Part shown: positions 29,039-35,935 of the stretch, one piece after another
Position numbering within the stretch: position 1 is the stretch's first letter
Layout: every line of letters starts with the position of its first letter
Origin: Pseudomonas nabeulensis
GTDB taxonomy: Bacteria; Pseudomonadota; Gammaproteobacteria; Pseudomonadales; Pseudomonadaceae
Reading direction: 5' to 3'
Length of the DNA stretch: 64,000 nucleotides
NCBI RefSeq assembly: GCF_004682045.1
Contig: NZ_QUZT01000025.1
Coordinates: 1-64,000 of the forward strand
The notes under the pieces: generated by a model
Database searches by the model: none
Seen by the model: the letters and a program-made list of their open reading frames with translations, nothing else
Told to the model about the DNA's origin: nothing
Made by a program: the position numbers and the translations under genes

Positions 29039-30097
29039 TCAGATATCAGAATCAGCTTCTTCGACTTCTTCAACCTGCTCACGGTTGGCAGCAGCCTTAA
29101 CATCAGGCGCTGCGCTCAACAGCTTGTCGCGAATCTGCTTCTCAAGCGTGGCGGCGATATCCGGGTTTTCTGCCAGGAACTTGGCCGAGTTGGCTTTGCC
29201 CTGACCGATCTTGCTGCCGTTGTAGGCATACCAGGCGCCGGACTTCTCGACGAAGCCGTGCAGTACGCCCAGGTCAATCATCTCGCCGTTCAGGTAGATA
29301 CCCTTGCCGTAGAGAATCTGGAACTCCGCCTGACGGAAAGGCGGGGCCACTTTGTTCTTCACGACTTTAACGCGGGTTTCGCTACCGACAACCTCGTCAC
29401 CTTCTTTCACCGCACCAGTACGACGGATATCCAGACGGACCGAAGCGTAGAACTTCAGCGCGTTACCGCCGGTGGTGGTTTCCGGGCTGCCGAACATCAC
29501 GCCGATTTTCATACGGATCTGGTTGATGAAAATAACCAGGCAGTTGGCATTCTTGATGTTACCGGTGATTTTACGCAGCGCTTGGGACATCAGACGAGCC
29601 TGCAGGCCCACGTGCATGTCACCCATTTCGCCTTCGATTTCAGCTTTCGGTACCAGGGCAGCCACGGAGTCGACCACGATCACGTCGATAGCGTTGGAGC
29701 GCACCAGCATGTCGGTGATTTCCAGGGCTTGCTCACCGGTGTCCGGCTGGGAAACCAGCAGGTCGTCGACGTTGACGCCCAGCTTGCCGGCGTATTCAGG
29801 GTCCAGGGCGTGCTCGGCATCGACGAACGCGCAGGTCGCGCCCATTTTCTGCGCCTGGGCGATCACCGACAGGGTCAGGGTGGTTTTACCGGAAGATTCC
29901 GGACCGTAGATTTCAACGATACGGCCTTTTGGCAGGCCGCCAATGCCGAGGGCGATGTCCAGGCCCAGAGAGCCAGTGGAAATAGCCGGGATCGCCTGAC
30001 GGTCGTGATCGCCCATACGCATTACGGCACCCTTGCCGAATTGACGTTCGATCTGACCCAGGGCCGCAGCCAAGGCTTTCTTCTTGTTGTCGTCCAT
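29039..30097 (-). CDS. recA: Recombinase RecA
   Basis: DNA strand-exchange ATPase of 352 residues starting [13 protein letters not shown]. It has Walker [11 protein letters not shown], Walker [17 protein letters not shown], the L1/L2 DNA-binding loops ([25 protein letters not shown]) and the acidic C-terminal tail. It also promotes LexA and S24-repressor self-cleavage, which ties it to the PrtR-like repressor 4 kb away. A LexA box lies 41 bases upstream of the start. Confidence 0.98.
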   Translation of the reverse strand: MDDNKKKALAAALGQIERQFGKGAVMRMGDHDRQAIPAISTGSLGLDIALGIGGLPKGRIVEIYGPESSGKTTLTLSVIAQAQKMGATCAFVDAEHALDPEYAGKLGVNVDDLLVSQPDTGEQALEITDMLVRSNAIDVIVVDSVAALVPKAEIEGEMGDMHVGLQARLMSQALRKITGNIKNANCLVIFINQIRMKIGVMFGSPETTTGGNALKFYASVRLDIRRTGAVKEGDEVVGSETRVKVVKNKVAPPFRQAEFQILYGKGIYLNGEMIDLGVLHGFVEKSGAWYAYNGSKIGQGKANSAKFLAENPDIAATLEKQIRDKLLSAAPDVKAAANREQVEEVEEADSDI

Positions 30098-30137
30098 TAA
30101 AGTCCTCACGTAATCAATAAGGCCTGACGGCCAACAC

Positions 30138-30153
30138 CTGTATAAGTAGACAG
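30138..30153. promoter_or_regulatory. LexA (SOS) box of recA
   Basis: CTGTATAAGTAGACAG matches the CTGT-N8-ACAG consensus at both half-sites and is placed in the recA promoter. Confidence 0.93.
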
Positions 30154-30180
30154 TATTGTTCCACAAAGATCCGGAATCGC

Positions 30181-30681
30181 CTACCCCTGATTTTCTATTT
30201 CTGCTGCAGCTCGTCGCAACAAGCCCTCTAGCGCGGCCTTTACCGTTTGTCGGCGGACCTCATCGCGAGTGCCGGGGAAGTGCTGGAGCTCGGCCGTCAC
30301 TTCGTCGCCAACACCAAACGCGAGCCATACAGTGCCCACCGGCTTGTCCGGCGAACCACCATCCGGCCCGGCCACTCCGCTGACCGCCACGGCAAACCGC
30401 GCCAGGCTTTTGTCCTGGGCGCCACGCACCATCGCCTCCACCACTTCCTGGCTGACGGCCCCAACTTTCGGAAACAAGGTTTCCGGCACATTCAACTGCC
30501 TGGTCTTCTGTCGATTGGAATAGGTGACGTAGCCCGCCTCGAACCAGGCAGAACTCCCCGGGATTCGCGTGATGGCCTCTGCGATACCGCCGCCGGTACA
30601 GGACTCGGCCGTAGTGACATGGGCATTGAGCACCTGTAGACGGCGACCCAATTCGGCAGCCAGTTGAGTGATTTCCTTCAC
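30181..30681 (-). CDS. pncC: Nicotinamide-nucleotide amidohydrolase PncC (CinA C-terminal domain type)
   Basis: A 166-residue CinA-family protein. [15 protein letters not shown] and the [19 protein letters not shown] segment are the amidase motifs. It deamidates nicotinamide mononucleotide in pyridine nucleotide salvage. The start codon is GTG at 30681. In many pseudomonads this gene (annotated cinA) marks one flank of the tailocin insertion site, with mutS on the other. Confidence 0.93.
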   Translation of the reverse strand: MKEITQLAAELGRRLQVLNAHVTTAESCTGGGIAEAITRIPGSSAWFEAGYVTYSNRQKTRQLNVPETLFPKVGAVSQEVVEAMVRGAQDKSLARFAVAVSGVAGPDGGSPDKPVGTVWLAFGVGDEVTAELQHFPGTRDEVRRQTVKAALEGLLRRAAAEIENQG

Positions 30682-30763
30682 GGTCGTCTCCAGAAGTACG
30701 CGGGGGGTTTGCCTACCCTACAGGAGCAAATCGGACAAGCAAGCGACAGACTGGATCAAGATA

Positions 30764-31231
30764 CTAACGGGCGATGGCACGCACATACGCCTGGCAAGCA
30801 CGCAGGGCAATCACTGCGTTGTCGCCGTCGTCGGTGATGCCGATAATTCGTTGAGCATGCGCCGGGTCAAGTCGGGCTCGCGGGGCTGCATGAACCATGC
30901 TGCCGGGGGTGGAGGCTGGCACTGAGCAGCCGTCGGCAGCGTCGAGAAGGACTGACAACCGCACATCAGCAGTGGCCAGGCGCTCGCGCAGAGCAGCTTG
31001 CAGACGTTGGGCATCGTTCAACTCCCTGGCATGTTGTTGGTCGCTGGCGCTGAGTTGTTGCTCCAGCGCCTGGCGTTTGTGGTGTTCCGCCTGCTGTTGG
31101 TGCAACGCAGCCTGTGCCTGTGCAGCCGACTCGCCCTCGATCTGCGCCCCGTACCGCCACGCCTGCACTTGCCAGGTAAATGCGATCAGCAGACCAACGC
31201 AGATCAGTCGCCAGCGCGCTAGGAAACGCAT
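30764..31231 (-). CDS. Phage lysis protein Rz (i-spanin)
   Basis: A 155-residue protein with an N-terminal signal-anchor (RWRLICVGLLIAFTWQV) and a long alanine/glutamine-rich coiled coil (about residues 30-90), the usual form of inner-membrane spanins. The start at MRFLARW overlaps the endolysin stop by 13 bases, the normal lysis-cassette order. Another frame inside it encodes Rz1. Together they join the inner and outer membranes in the final lysis step. Confidence 0.87.
   Translation of the reverse strand: MRFLARWRLICVGLLIAFTWQVQAWRYGAQIEGESAAQAQAALHQQQAEHHKRQALEQQLSASDQQHARELNDAQRLQAALRERLATADVRLSVLLDAADGCSVPASTPGSMVHAAPRARLDPAHAQRIIGITDDGDNAVIALRACQAYVRAIAR
30811..31014 (-). CDS. Embedded Rz1-like o-spanin lipoprotein
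   Basis: A 67-residue frame lies wholly within Rz. It has a short hydrophobic leader and a Cys at residue 20 in LLMCGC (lipoprotein-like box, with Met at -3). It then has QCQPPPPAAWFMQP, very close to the proline-rich SQCVKPPPPPAWIMQP of phage lambda Rz1. The embedded arrangement is also lambda's. The ATG at 31014 is chosen for the leader length. The motif match makes chance unlikely. Confidence 0.85.
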   Translation of the reverse strand: MPNVCKLLCASAWPLLMCGCQSFSTLPTAAQCQPPPPAAWFMQPREPDLTRRMLNELSASPTTATTQ

Positions 31232-31770
31232 AGTACTGCCTTCGCCCGCGCCCACAGCCGCAAACGCTCCTCCAGGCCATTAAGCCCACCGTTGATACGC
31301 CGGGTGATGGTCATGAACTCATCCTTGTCAGCCAGCTCATTCAAACCATTGCTCTGCCAGAACCAGGCGGCGGAGTCAGCCGCCCAGCGCGCTTGTTCAA
31401 GTAACTCCGGCTCTCGTAACAAGCGATCATCGCCAAACAACGCCTGGCTACAGGCTAAGTAATTGCGACGACCCGTAATCTGGATCAACCCTCTGCCCCG
31501 ATACCTTTGTCCATCGCCGTCCTCCTCGGGAGTATTGCCTAAGCGAGCGGCCAACAGGCCCGTATCGTATTGACTGAGGGATTGGTCATCGCCCAACTCG
31601 CGCACGTAGCGCAGTTCTGCGGATTCGTGGCCGATTTGAGCGAGAAAAGCCGCTATGCGCTTTGGCGTATTGATTCGATAGAGCGCCATTGCAACATTCA
31701 GTACCTCGATGAAAATTGCCGCTCGATAACCAGCGCTTGGCATAACGGCCTGAAGTTGTTTAACCAGCAT
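31219..31770 (-). CDS. Glycoside hydrolase family 19 endolysin
   Basis: Muramidase/chitinase-like lysin of 183 residues without a signal peptide. The catalytic pair is likely Glu49 in IGHESAE and Glu58 in YVREL, nine residues apart as in GH19. YRGRGLIQITGRRNY is the substrate-cleft signature. GGAGG precedes the ATG. It needs the holin at 33366 to reach the cell wall. An intrinsic terminator lies just upstream, so its expression may rely on readthrough or a separate promoter. Confidence 0.9.
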   Translation of the reverse strand: MLVKQLQAVMPSAGYRAAIFIEVLNVAMALYRINTPKRIAAFLAQIGHESAELRYVRELGDDQSLSQYDTGLLAARLGNTPEEDGDGQRYRGRGLIQITGRRNYLACSQALFGDDRLLREPELLEQARWAADSAAWFWQSNGLNELADKDEFMTITRRINGGLNGLEERLRLWARAKAVLCVS

Positions 31771-31798
31771 CGGAATTTGCCTCCTGCACCTGACGCCA

Positions 31799-31826
31799 TA
31801 AAAAAGCCCCGCATGCGAGCGGGGCC
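31799..31826 (-). terminator. Intrinsic terminator between the lipoprotein and endolysin genes
   Basis: GGCCCCGC/GCGGGGC hairpin followed on the minus strand by six T residues, 29 bases before the endolysin ATG. Confidence 0.82.
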
Positions 31827-31881
31827 TGGTTAGGGATTACGTAAAAAACTCAGCGGCTTGATGGGGTATCGATTGAACGCT

Positions 31882-32178
31882 TTACCGCAGGCTTATTTCC
31901 AGGTGGCCGTCGCAGCTCAATAACGCTTGAGCTTGCTTGTTACCAAAGTCAAACGGCACGATCCACCAATCATTGATCTCGTCGTAACGAGCACCCGACT
32001 GGAGTGCGTAATGCCCCCCACCGTTCGCTTGCGGATGTTCAACAAAATACGCATCCAAAGATTCGGTGAAAAAAGCCTCTCCCTTTCCCGAGCAGTTCTG
32101 ATGCGGTTGTTCGTTTTCGCAGCCACCCAGAACGGCGCTGCCCCCAAGCAACACGAGAAATCCAAAAACCTTTTTCAC
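31882..32178 (-). CDS. Small lipoprotein, candidate immunity protein to the colicin M-like toxin
   Basis: A 98-residue protein with a type II signal peptide: MKKVFGFLVLLGGSAVLGGC, lipidated Cys20. Cys29 and Cys89 may form a disulphide. The C-terminal NDWWIVPFDFGNK and LLSCDG resemble the WxVP and DC core of YebF, the fold shared by colicin M immunity protein Cmi, which also acts in the periplasm. GTG start with AAGGA, nine bases after the colicin M-like gene stop. Function is inferred from position and fold hints. Confidence 0.68.
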   Translation of the reverse strand: MKKVFGFLVLLGGSAVLGGCENEQPHQNCSGKGEAFFTESLDAYFVEHPQANGGGHYALQSGARYDEINDWWIVPFDFGNKQAQALLSCDGHLEISLR

Positions 32179-32186
32179 CGAAATCC

Positions 32187-33101
32187 TTACCTTGTCCCTG
32201 AGAACTGGACGGCTTGCTCACCCAGGATATTAATGTAGTAATCCGTATGCCCGAACGCCTCACCGAGCCCCTTCAGAAACGTGGTGAGTGCTTCCTGCGC
32301 CCAGGTGCGATTGCTTTTGTCAGCATCGTAGAAGTCACTATTCAACGAGTAGCTTCCGCTAAACGTATAAGTGCCATCAGGCTGGATATCAAGCACCCCT
32401 TTAACGTTGCCGGACACTCGGCCCAACATGCCCGCCGCCGGTACATCGATGGGTGCCTTGTCGAAAACGTTGTAGCTGAAGGGGGCATTGATTTCAAAAT
32501 GCCCGACGTTACCGGCATCGTTGAGCAGCGAGGCGATTGGCTGAAAATCACGGGCAAGCATCTGTAGGTTCAATGAGCTTACATGCACGTTGCGCTGTTG
32601 GCCGCCACCAAAAATCCAATAACCGATGGCAGCCAACGGCATCAGAGGTGTGCCGTAAAAATCGATCGCATGGGTTCGAAATGGCTTTTCATAGGTAATA
32701 GGGCCCGAATAAAGCAGGCTGCCCCACGCGGGTTCAATGTAAGCACCTCGGCCGTTACCCAGGTAGTAGGGCGCACCGTGATAACTCGCATAGGTTTGCA
32801 GCAATGTCACCGCCGCTTCGCAGTGGACTTTGAGTTGCTGGAGTACGCTCATTTCGTCCTTGACGCTGAGGCCTTTGAACGCTTCGATCATTACCGCAAT
32901 GCTGTCGCCAACCGCCGCAGCTTCACAAAGCGCTTCGCCATTGAGCAGCATGTTCCGTGCTGCCCCGCCGATAAATTCAACCTCGGCCTGGGCCGAGGGT
33001 AGGTTGATAAATTCTAGATCCCAGTCTGCGTTCAGCGAAAACTCGCTAGAGACGCCAGGTTGGTCGGGATACACGTAAGTAGGAGCAAGTTCGATTGTCA
33101 T
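32187..33101 (-). CDS. Colicin M-like bacteriocin (lipid II-degrading type)
   Basis: A 304-residue protein. From residue 145 it aligns by eye with colicin M: GTPLMPLAAIGYWIFGGGQQRNV against TPIVALAHYLWGNGAERSV; then GRVSGNVKGVLDIQPDGTYTFSG, and the end GEQAVQFSGTR against GEIHIKESGKR. The catalytic motif DxYDx5HR of colicin M appears as DFYD (Asp256, Tyr258, Asp259) followed by Asn264-Arg265: one residue shorter, with Asn at the His position. Such toxins cut lipid II in the periplasm of target cells. The N-terminal half would bind a receptor. Activity is uncertain. Confidence 0.85.
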   Translation of the reverse strand: MTIELAPTYVYPDQPGVSSEFSLNADWDLEFINLPSAQAEVEFIGGAARNMLLNGEALCEAAAVGDSIAVMIEAFKGLSVKDEMSVLQQLKVHCEAAVTLLQTYASYHGAPYYLGNGRGAYIEPAWGSLLYSGPITYEKPFRTHAIDFYGTPLMPLAAIGYWIFGGGQQRNVHVSSLNLQMLARDFQPIASLLNDAGNVGHFEINAPFSYNVFDKAPIDVPAAGMLGRVSGNVKGVLDIQPDGTYTFSGSYSLNSDFYDADKSNRTWAQEALTTFLKGLGEAFGHTDYYINILGEQAVQFSGTR

Positions 33102-33102
33102 G

Positions 33103-33294
33103 TCAGACCCTTTGAGTTGGATAAATGGTCGCGCAGGATTGCGCGCTCATGTCGCTCAACGGCGATACGTCGAGGCTCGCGGCCTTCACATGATTTAACG
33201 TTCCGCACCGGGAACACTTCACCTGGAGCTCGGTGAACCCACCCGTTCGAGCGAGAAGCCGATTGCACTTGCCACATCGAAATTCGTCCAACAT
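33103..33294 (-). CDS. Com-like zinc-finger translational activator
   Basis: A 63-residue protein with FRCGKCNRLLA and VKCSRCGTLNHV, two CxxC pairs in the layout of phage Mu Com. Mu Com binds the mom mRNA and opens its start region for translation. Here the com stop and the toxin ATG are in the string TGACATG, so the colicin M-like gene occupies the mom position. The ATG at 33294 has AAGGA at good spacing; a GTG one codon earlier also exists. Confidence 0.82.
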   Translation of the reverse strand: MLDEFRCGKCNRLLARTGGFTELQVKCSRCGTLNHVKAASLDVSPLSDMSAQSCATIYPTQRV

Positions 33295-33365
33295 CACCTA
33301 AGTCCTTTTATTGAGCCATCCAGGAAGCGCCTTGAAACCGGCTCTTGAGCGAACCCCTGCATTGG

Positions 33366-33695
33366 CTACTGCTGATCCGGCTCATTGACCCCGATGCGCT
33401 TGGCCGCCCAACGTTCATAAAGGCCAATGGCGACATCCGCACCGGCCATGGCGGTGAGGCAACCAATGGCGCCGGCGGTCCAGATCGACATGCCGGCGGC
33501 GTAGCACAGCATCAATGCCGAAACCCCGCAGACCATGCACGCCCCAGACCGCAGGGCCAGGCGCCGCACCAGCGACCAACCGCGGGCGCCCTCCTTGTCG
33601 GCGCGCCACATTTCACCACTGACCCCGCCGATCAAGGCCAGTACGATCACCAGCCAGATAGGCATTTCCGCTAACGCTTGCTGCTCGTTTGTCAT
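33366..33695 (-). CDS. Phage-type holin
   Basis: A 109-residue membrane protein with about three transmembrane segments (PIWLVIVLALIGGVSG; LALRSGACMVCGVSALMLCYAAG; WTAGAIGCLTAMAGADVAIGLY) and charged ends, matching the holin type in Pseudomonas tailocin clusters (LydA/Phage_holin_3_3-like). It would release the endolysin through the inner membrane. AGGAGG precedes the ATG. It is the first gene after the regulatory region and a terminator. Confidence 0.85.
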   Translation of the reverse strand: MTNEQQALAEMPIWLVIVLALIGGVSGEMWRADKEGARGWSLVRRLALRSGACMVCGVSALMLCYAAGMSIWTAGAIGCLTAMAGADVAIGLYERWAAKRIGVNEPDQQ

Positions 33696-33768
33696 GTCAC
33701 GCCTCCTGGCTGAGCAATGCCGGCAACGTGCCGGGTTTTAACTACTTCCGTGTGTAGGTAGGCATTCC

Positions 33769-33793
33769 AAAAAGCCCGGCTGCCCGGGCTTTT
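33769..33793 (-). terminator. Intrinsic terminator in the leader upstream of the holin gene
   Basis: AAAAGCCCGG and CCGGGCTTTT form a stem with a four-base loop. On the minus strand a T-run follows. It lies between the presumed promoter near 34150 and the holin start. Confidence 0.82.
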
Positions 33794-33995
33794 CAGTAAT
33801 GATGTCCTCAATCTTTCGGCGCAACTGGCGCGGTACGGATCTTTCCTCGATGTTTTTCCGACCACGATCCCTGTCTGCCGGATAACTGCTTCTGGTGCTT
33901 TACGCTGCACACCCGGGTCAGTTGCCAACCCTCTGAACCGTTGAGGCCGGTTCATCGCTGCCTGTTTTTGTGTTGCCGTAAAACTAAAGAGCGTC

Positions 33996-34095
33996 GGCAT
34001 CCTTGCCGGTGTTGCCTGGCGTCCTTGCCATCGCTCTGATGGCGTCCTTGCCGATGTTGCGTGCCGTCCTTGTCTTCCTTGGCAGCATCCTTGCC
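33996..34095. repeat. Five-copy ~22-bp tandem repeat
   Basis: GGCATCCTTGCC, GGCGTCCTTGCC (twice), GCCGTCCTTGTC and AGCATCCTTGCC begin at 33996, 34018, 34041, 34063 and 34084, so the spacing is 22, 23, 22 and 21 bases. A period that is not a multiple of three argues against a coding origin. Function unknown. Confidence 0.75.
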
Positions 34096-34139
34096 ACCTC
34101 CACCAGGCCTTGTTGGCTGGCTTGAGATGGAGAATAGGT

Positions 34140-34155
34140 ATGTATGGATATACAG
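34140..34155. promoter_or_regulatory. LexA-like site
   Basis: ATGTATGGATATACAG differs from the ideal CTGTATATATATACAG at three positions and keeps a perfect TGTAT/ATACA inverted repeat. It could put the lysis unit under direct SOS control. Confidence 0.5.
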
Positions 34156-34157
34156 TC

Positions 34158-34173
34158 AATGCATAAATGCATT
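34158..34173. promoter_or_regulatory. Palindromic operator 1
   Basis: AATGCATAAATGCATT is a perfect 7-bp inverted repeat, 31 bp centre-to-centre from operator 2. It is a likely binding site for the PrtR-like repressor encoded next to it. Confidence 0.65.
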
Positions 34174-34187
34174 TATTTTCACCAGAC

Positions 34188-34205
34188 AAATGCATCAGTG
34201 CATTT
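34188..34205. promoter_or_regulatory. Palindromic operator 2
   Basis: AAATGCATCAGTGCATTT is a perfect 7-bp inverted repeat with a four-base spacer and the same ATGCA half-site as operator 1. It lies on the same DNA face, three helical turns away. Confidence 0.65.
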
Positions 34206-34246
34206 AGAGCCTTGCAGGCAAGGGGATTGGCAGTTTTTGACAGGCG

Positions 34247-34274
34247 AAAAAAAGCCCGCGCAACGGCGGGCTTT
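34247..34274 (-). terminator. Intrinsic terminator of the repressor gene
   Basis: AAAGCCCGC/GCGGGCTTT hairpin with seven T residues on the minus strand, 17 bases after the repressor stop. Confidence 0.87.
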
Positions 34275-34290
34275 GTCTTACGTAATGAAG

Positions 34291-35025
34291 TTAACGGGCG
34301 TACATGCCCCACCAGAACACATGACCGAGGATGCTGATCTGTTCATCCTGGATCTCCTGGAAGCTGTAGTCCTCGTCCGGGTGCTCATCGCGGTTGAAAC
34401 TGCGCAGGCGAATCCCGGAAGGCAGGCGATAGAGCTGTTTTACCCGCAGTTGGCCGTTGTGATTGATGGCGTACAAGTCGCCATCCACGATATCGCCAAT
34501 CCCACTCTTGCCCGCATTCACCCCGACCGTCGCGCCGTCCCGCAGCACCGGCAACATACTGTTGCCGCGCACCGTCACGCACTTGGCCTGGTCAAACTGC
34601 ACACCGTTATGCCGCAGGCTGCGCTTGCCGAACCGCAGGCTGGCTTTCTCGCTTTCCTCGATGACGAATCTTCCTGATCCAGCAGCCAATTCAACCTCGC
34701 GCAGAAAGGGGATCGACACCTCGTCATCATTCACGGGGGTGTCGTCGTCCCACAGGCTTATGTCCTTGAGTTCCGAATGCATCGGGTCACGTGCGTCTTC
34801 GCGCGAAACACCCAGCGCCACGCGCCCGCGTAGCTGGTCGGTGCTCACGCGAAAATACTCGGCGATGCGGGAGATATGCTTGTCCGACGGATCAACGATC
34901 TTGCCGCTGAGGATCCGGGACAGTGTGGATTGAGGCACGCCAGTCCGCCGGTGCAGCTCCGTGGGGGAGATCCGGTCGCGGTCGAGCAGCTCACGTATGA
35001 CGATAGAAACGTTGCGTTTTTGCAT
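34291..35025 (-). CDS. prtR: PrtR-like S24 (LexA/CI-type) repressor
   Basis: A 244-residue phage-type repressor starting MQKRNVSIVI. The HTH is at about residues 17-46 (SPTELHRRTGVPQSTLSRILSG). The S24 peptidase domain has the Ala115-Gly116 cleavage site (ELAAGSG), catalytic Ser156 in GNSMLP and Lys196 in RVKQLY. RecA would trigger self-cleavage and derepress the neighbouring lysis and toxin genes, as PrtR does for pyocins and tailocins. The position next to mutS agrees with tailocin loci. Confidence 0.88.
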   Translation of the reverse strand: MQKRNVSIVIRELLDRDRISPTELHRRTGVPQSTLSRILSGKIVDPSDKHISRIAEYFRVSTDQLRGRVALGVSREDARDPMHSELKDISLWDDDTPVNDDEVSIPFLREVELAAGSGRFVIEESEKASLRFGKRSLRHNGVQFDQAKCVTVRGNSMLPVLRDGATVGVNAGKSGIGDIVDGDLYAINHNGQLRVKQLYRLPSGIRLRSFNRDEHPDEDYSFQEIQDEQISILGHVFWWGMYAR

Positions 35026-35059
35026 AGCGCGGATAGTGACGGGGGTTTGGGGGGTTGGC

Positions 35060-35083
35060 AAATGCTAAATTGCATATTTATGC
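35060..35083. promoter_or_regulatory. GCAT-rich inverted repeats at the repressor promoter
   Basis: ATGCTAAATTGCAT and the overlapping GCATATTTATGC lie about 35 bases upstream of the repressor ATG. They carry the same ATGC/GCAT half-sites as the operators at 34158 and 34188, which suggests autoregulation. Confidence 0.5.
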
Positions 35084-35179
35084 GCAAGTCAGATTGTATT
35101 AGGTGAAGTTTCGGCCAGCAAAGAGGCTGTAACCTCGTGATAGCCTGCCTAACACCACAGCAATAGATGGGGATGTTTG

Positions 35180-35935
35180 ATGAAACAGGCCGCATTTCCC
35201 AAGACTGGCAGAATGACTCCGGTAGAGATTGAGATTGCAGAAGATGCTCTACGCTTTGCTCGCTCAAATAAAAAGTCAATTGCCAGGCGCCTGACAGACA
35301 CCAGCATCTATCCATCAGAGGAGTCACCAGTATCCGTCTTCATGGCTGGATCGCCTGGTGCTGGGAAAACAGAGGCTTCCATAGCTCTTGTGAGCCTATT
35401 CGCTGACACGCCCATTCTAAGAATCGATCCTGATGAACTCCGCAATGAGTTTGCCGCTTACCAGGGAGCAAATTCGTGGCTATTCCAAAGCGGCGTATCG
35501 ATTCTGGTTGAAAAGATAATTGACCACGCCTTGGACCAGCGGCAGTCCTTTCTTCTCGATGGCACGCTTTCGAACCTTAAGGTCGCCAGAAGAAATGTTG
35601 AGCGCTCATTGAAAAAAGGAAGGTTCGTACAAATTTTGTATGTCTATCAAAATCCGATGCTTGCTTGGGATTTTGTGCAGGCACGTGAGGAAGCTGAGGG
35701 CAGGAGAATTCGTAGGGAGCATTTCATCGAGCAGTATTTCGCTGCGCGTGACGTAGTGAACGCCCTTAAGCTAGAGTACGGGAGCGATGTTCACGTGGAC
35801 TTGCTCATCAAGCACATCGACAATTCCGGACGACTGTACAAAGCTGGTGTCGATAAGATTGACTACCATATCCCCGAGCAGCACACGCGGGCCGATCTAG
35901 AAACCAAACTCGGGCCACTATCAGGAGCGCATTGA
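35180..35935 (+). CDS. Zeta toxin-family kinase
   Basis: A 251-residue P-loop protein. Walker A is GSPGAGKT (about residues 58-64), then ILRIDPDELRNEF with the likely catalytic Asp, SFLLDGTLSN, and an arginine-rich EEAEGRRIRREHF segment. Zeta toxins phosphorylate UDP-N-acetylglucosamine and so block wall synthesis. No epsilon-type antitoxin precedes it; instead a 55-codon frame overlaps the stop. The ATG at 35180 is preferred over a TTG one codon before. GC content is low for this genome, a sign of transfer. Confidence 0.83.
   Translation: MKQAAFPKTGRMTPVEIEIAEDALRFARSNKKSIARRLTDTSIYPSEESPVSVFMAGSPGAGKTEASIALVSLFADTPILRIDPDELRNEFAAYQGANSWLFQSGVSILVEKIIDHALDQRQSFLLDGTLSNLKVARRNVERSLKKGRFVQILYVYQNPMLAWDFVQAREEAEGRRIRREHFIEQYFAARDVVNALKLEYGSDVHVDLLIKHIDNSGRLYKAGVDKIDYHIPEQHTRADLETKLGPLSGAH

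Larger units (their letters stand above)
33696..34290. other. Control and leader region of the lysis/bacteriocin unit, no clear gene
   Basis: This 595-bp gap between the holin and the repressor gene holds a terminator at 33769, an unassigned stretch, a tandem repeat at 33996-34095, palindromic operators at 34140-34205 and the repressor's terminator at 34247. A 206-codon open frame crosses two hairpins and the repeats and is judged non-coding. Confidence 0.7.

Noticed and set aside
33692..34312. A 206-codon minus-strand open frame across the leader region of the lysis unit
   Set aside because: It overlaps the holin start, two terminator hairpins, the palindromes and a 22-bp repeat; its translation has no recognisable domain.
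30764..35025. Complete prophage or tailocin
   Set aside because: No integrase, capsid, terminase, sheath, tube or fibre gene is present; only lysis and control genes of such an element are seen.
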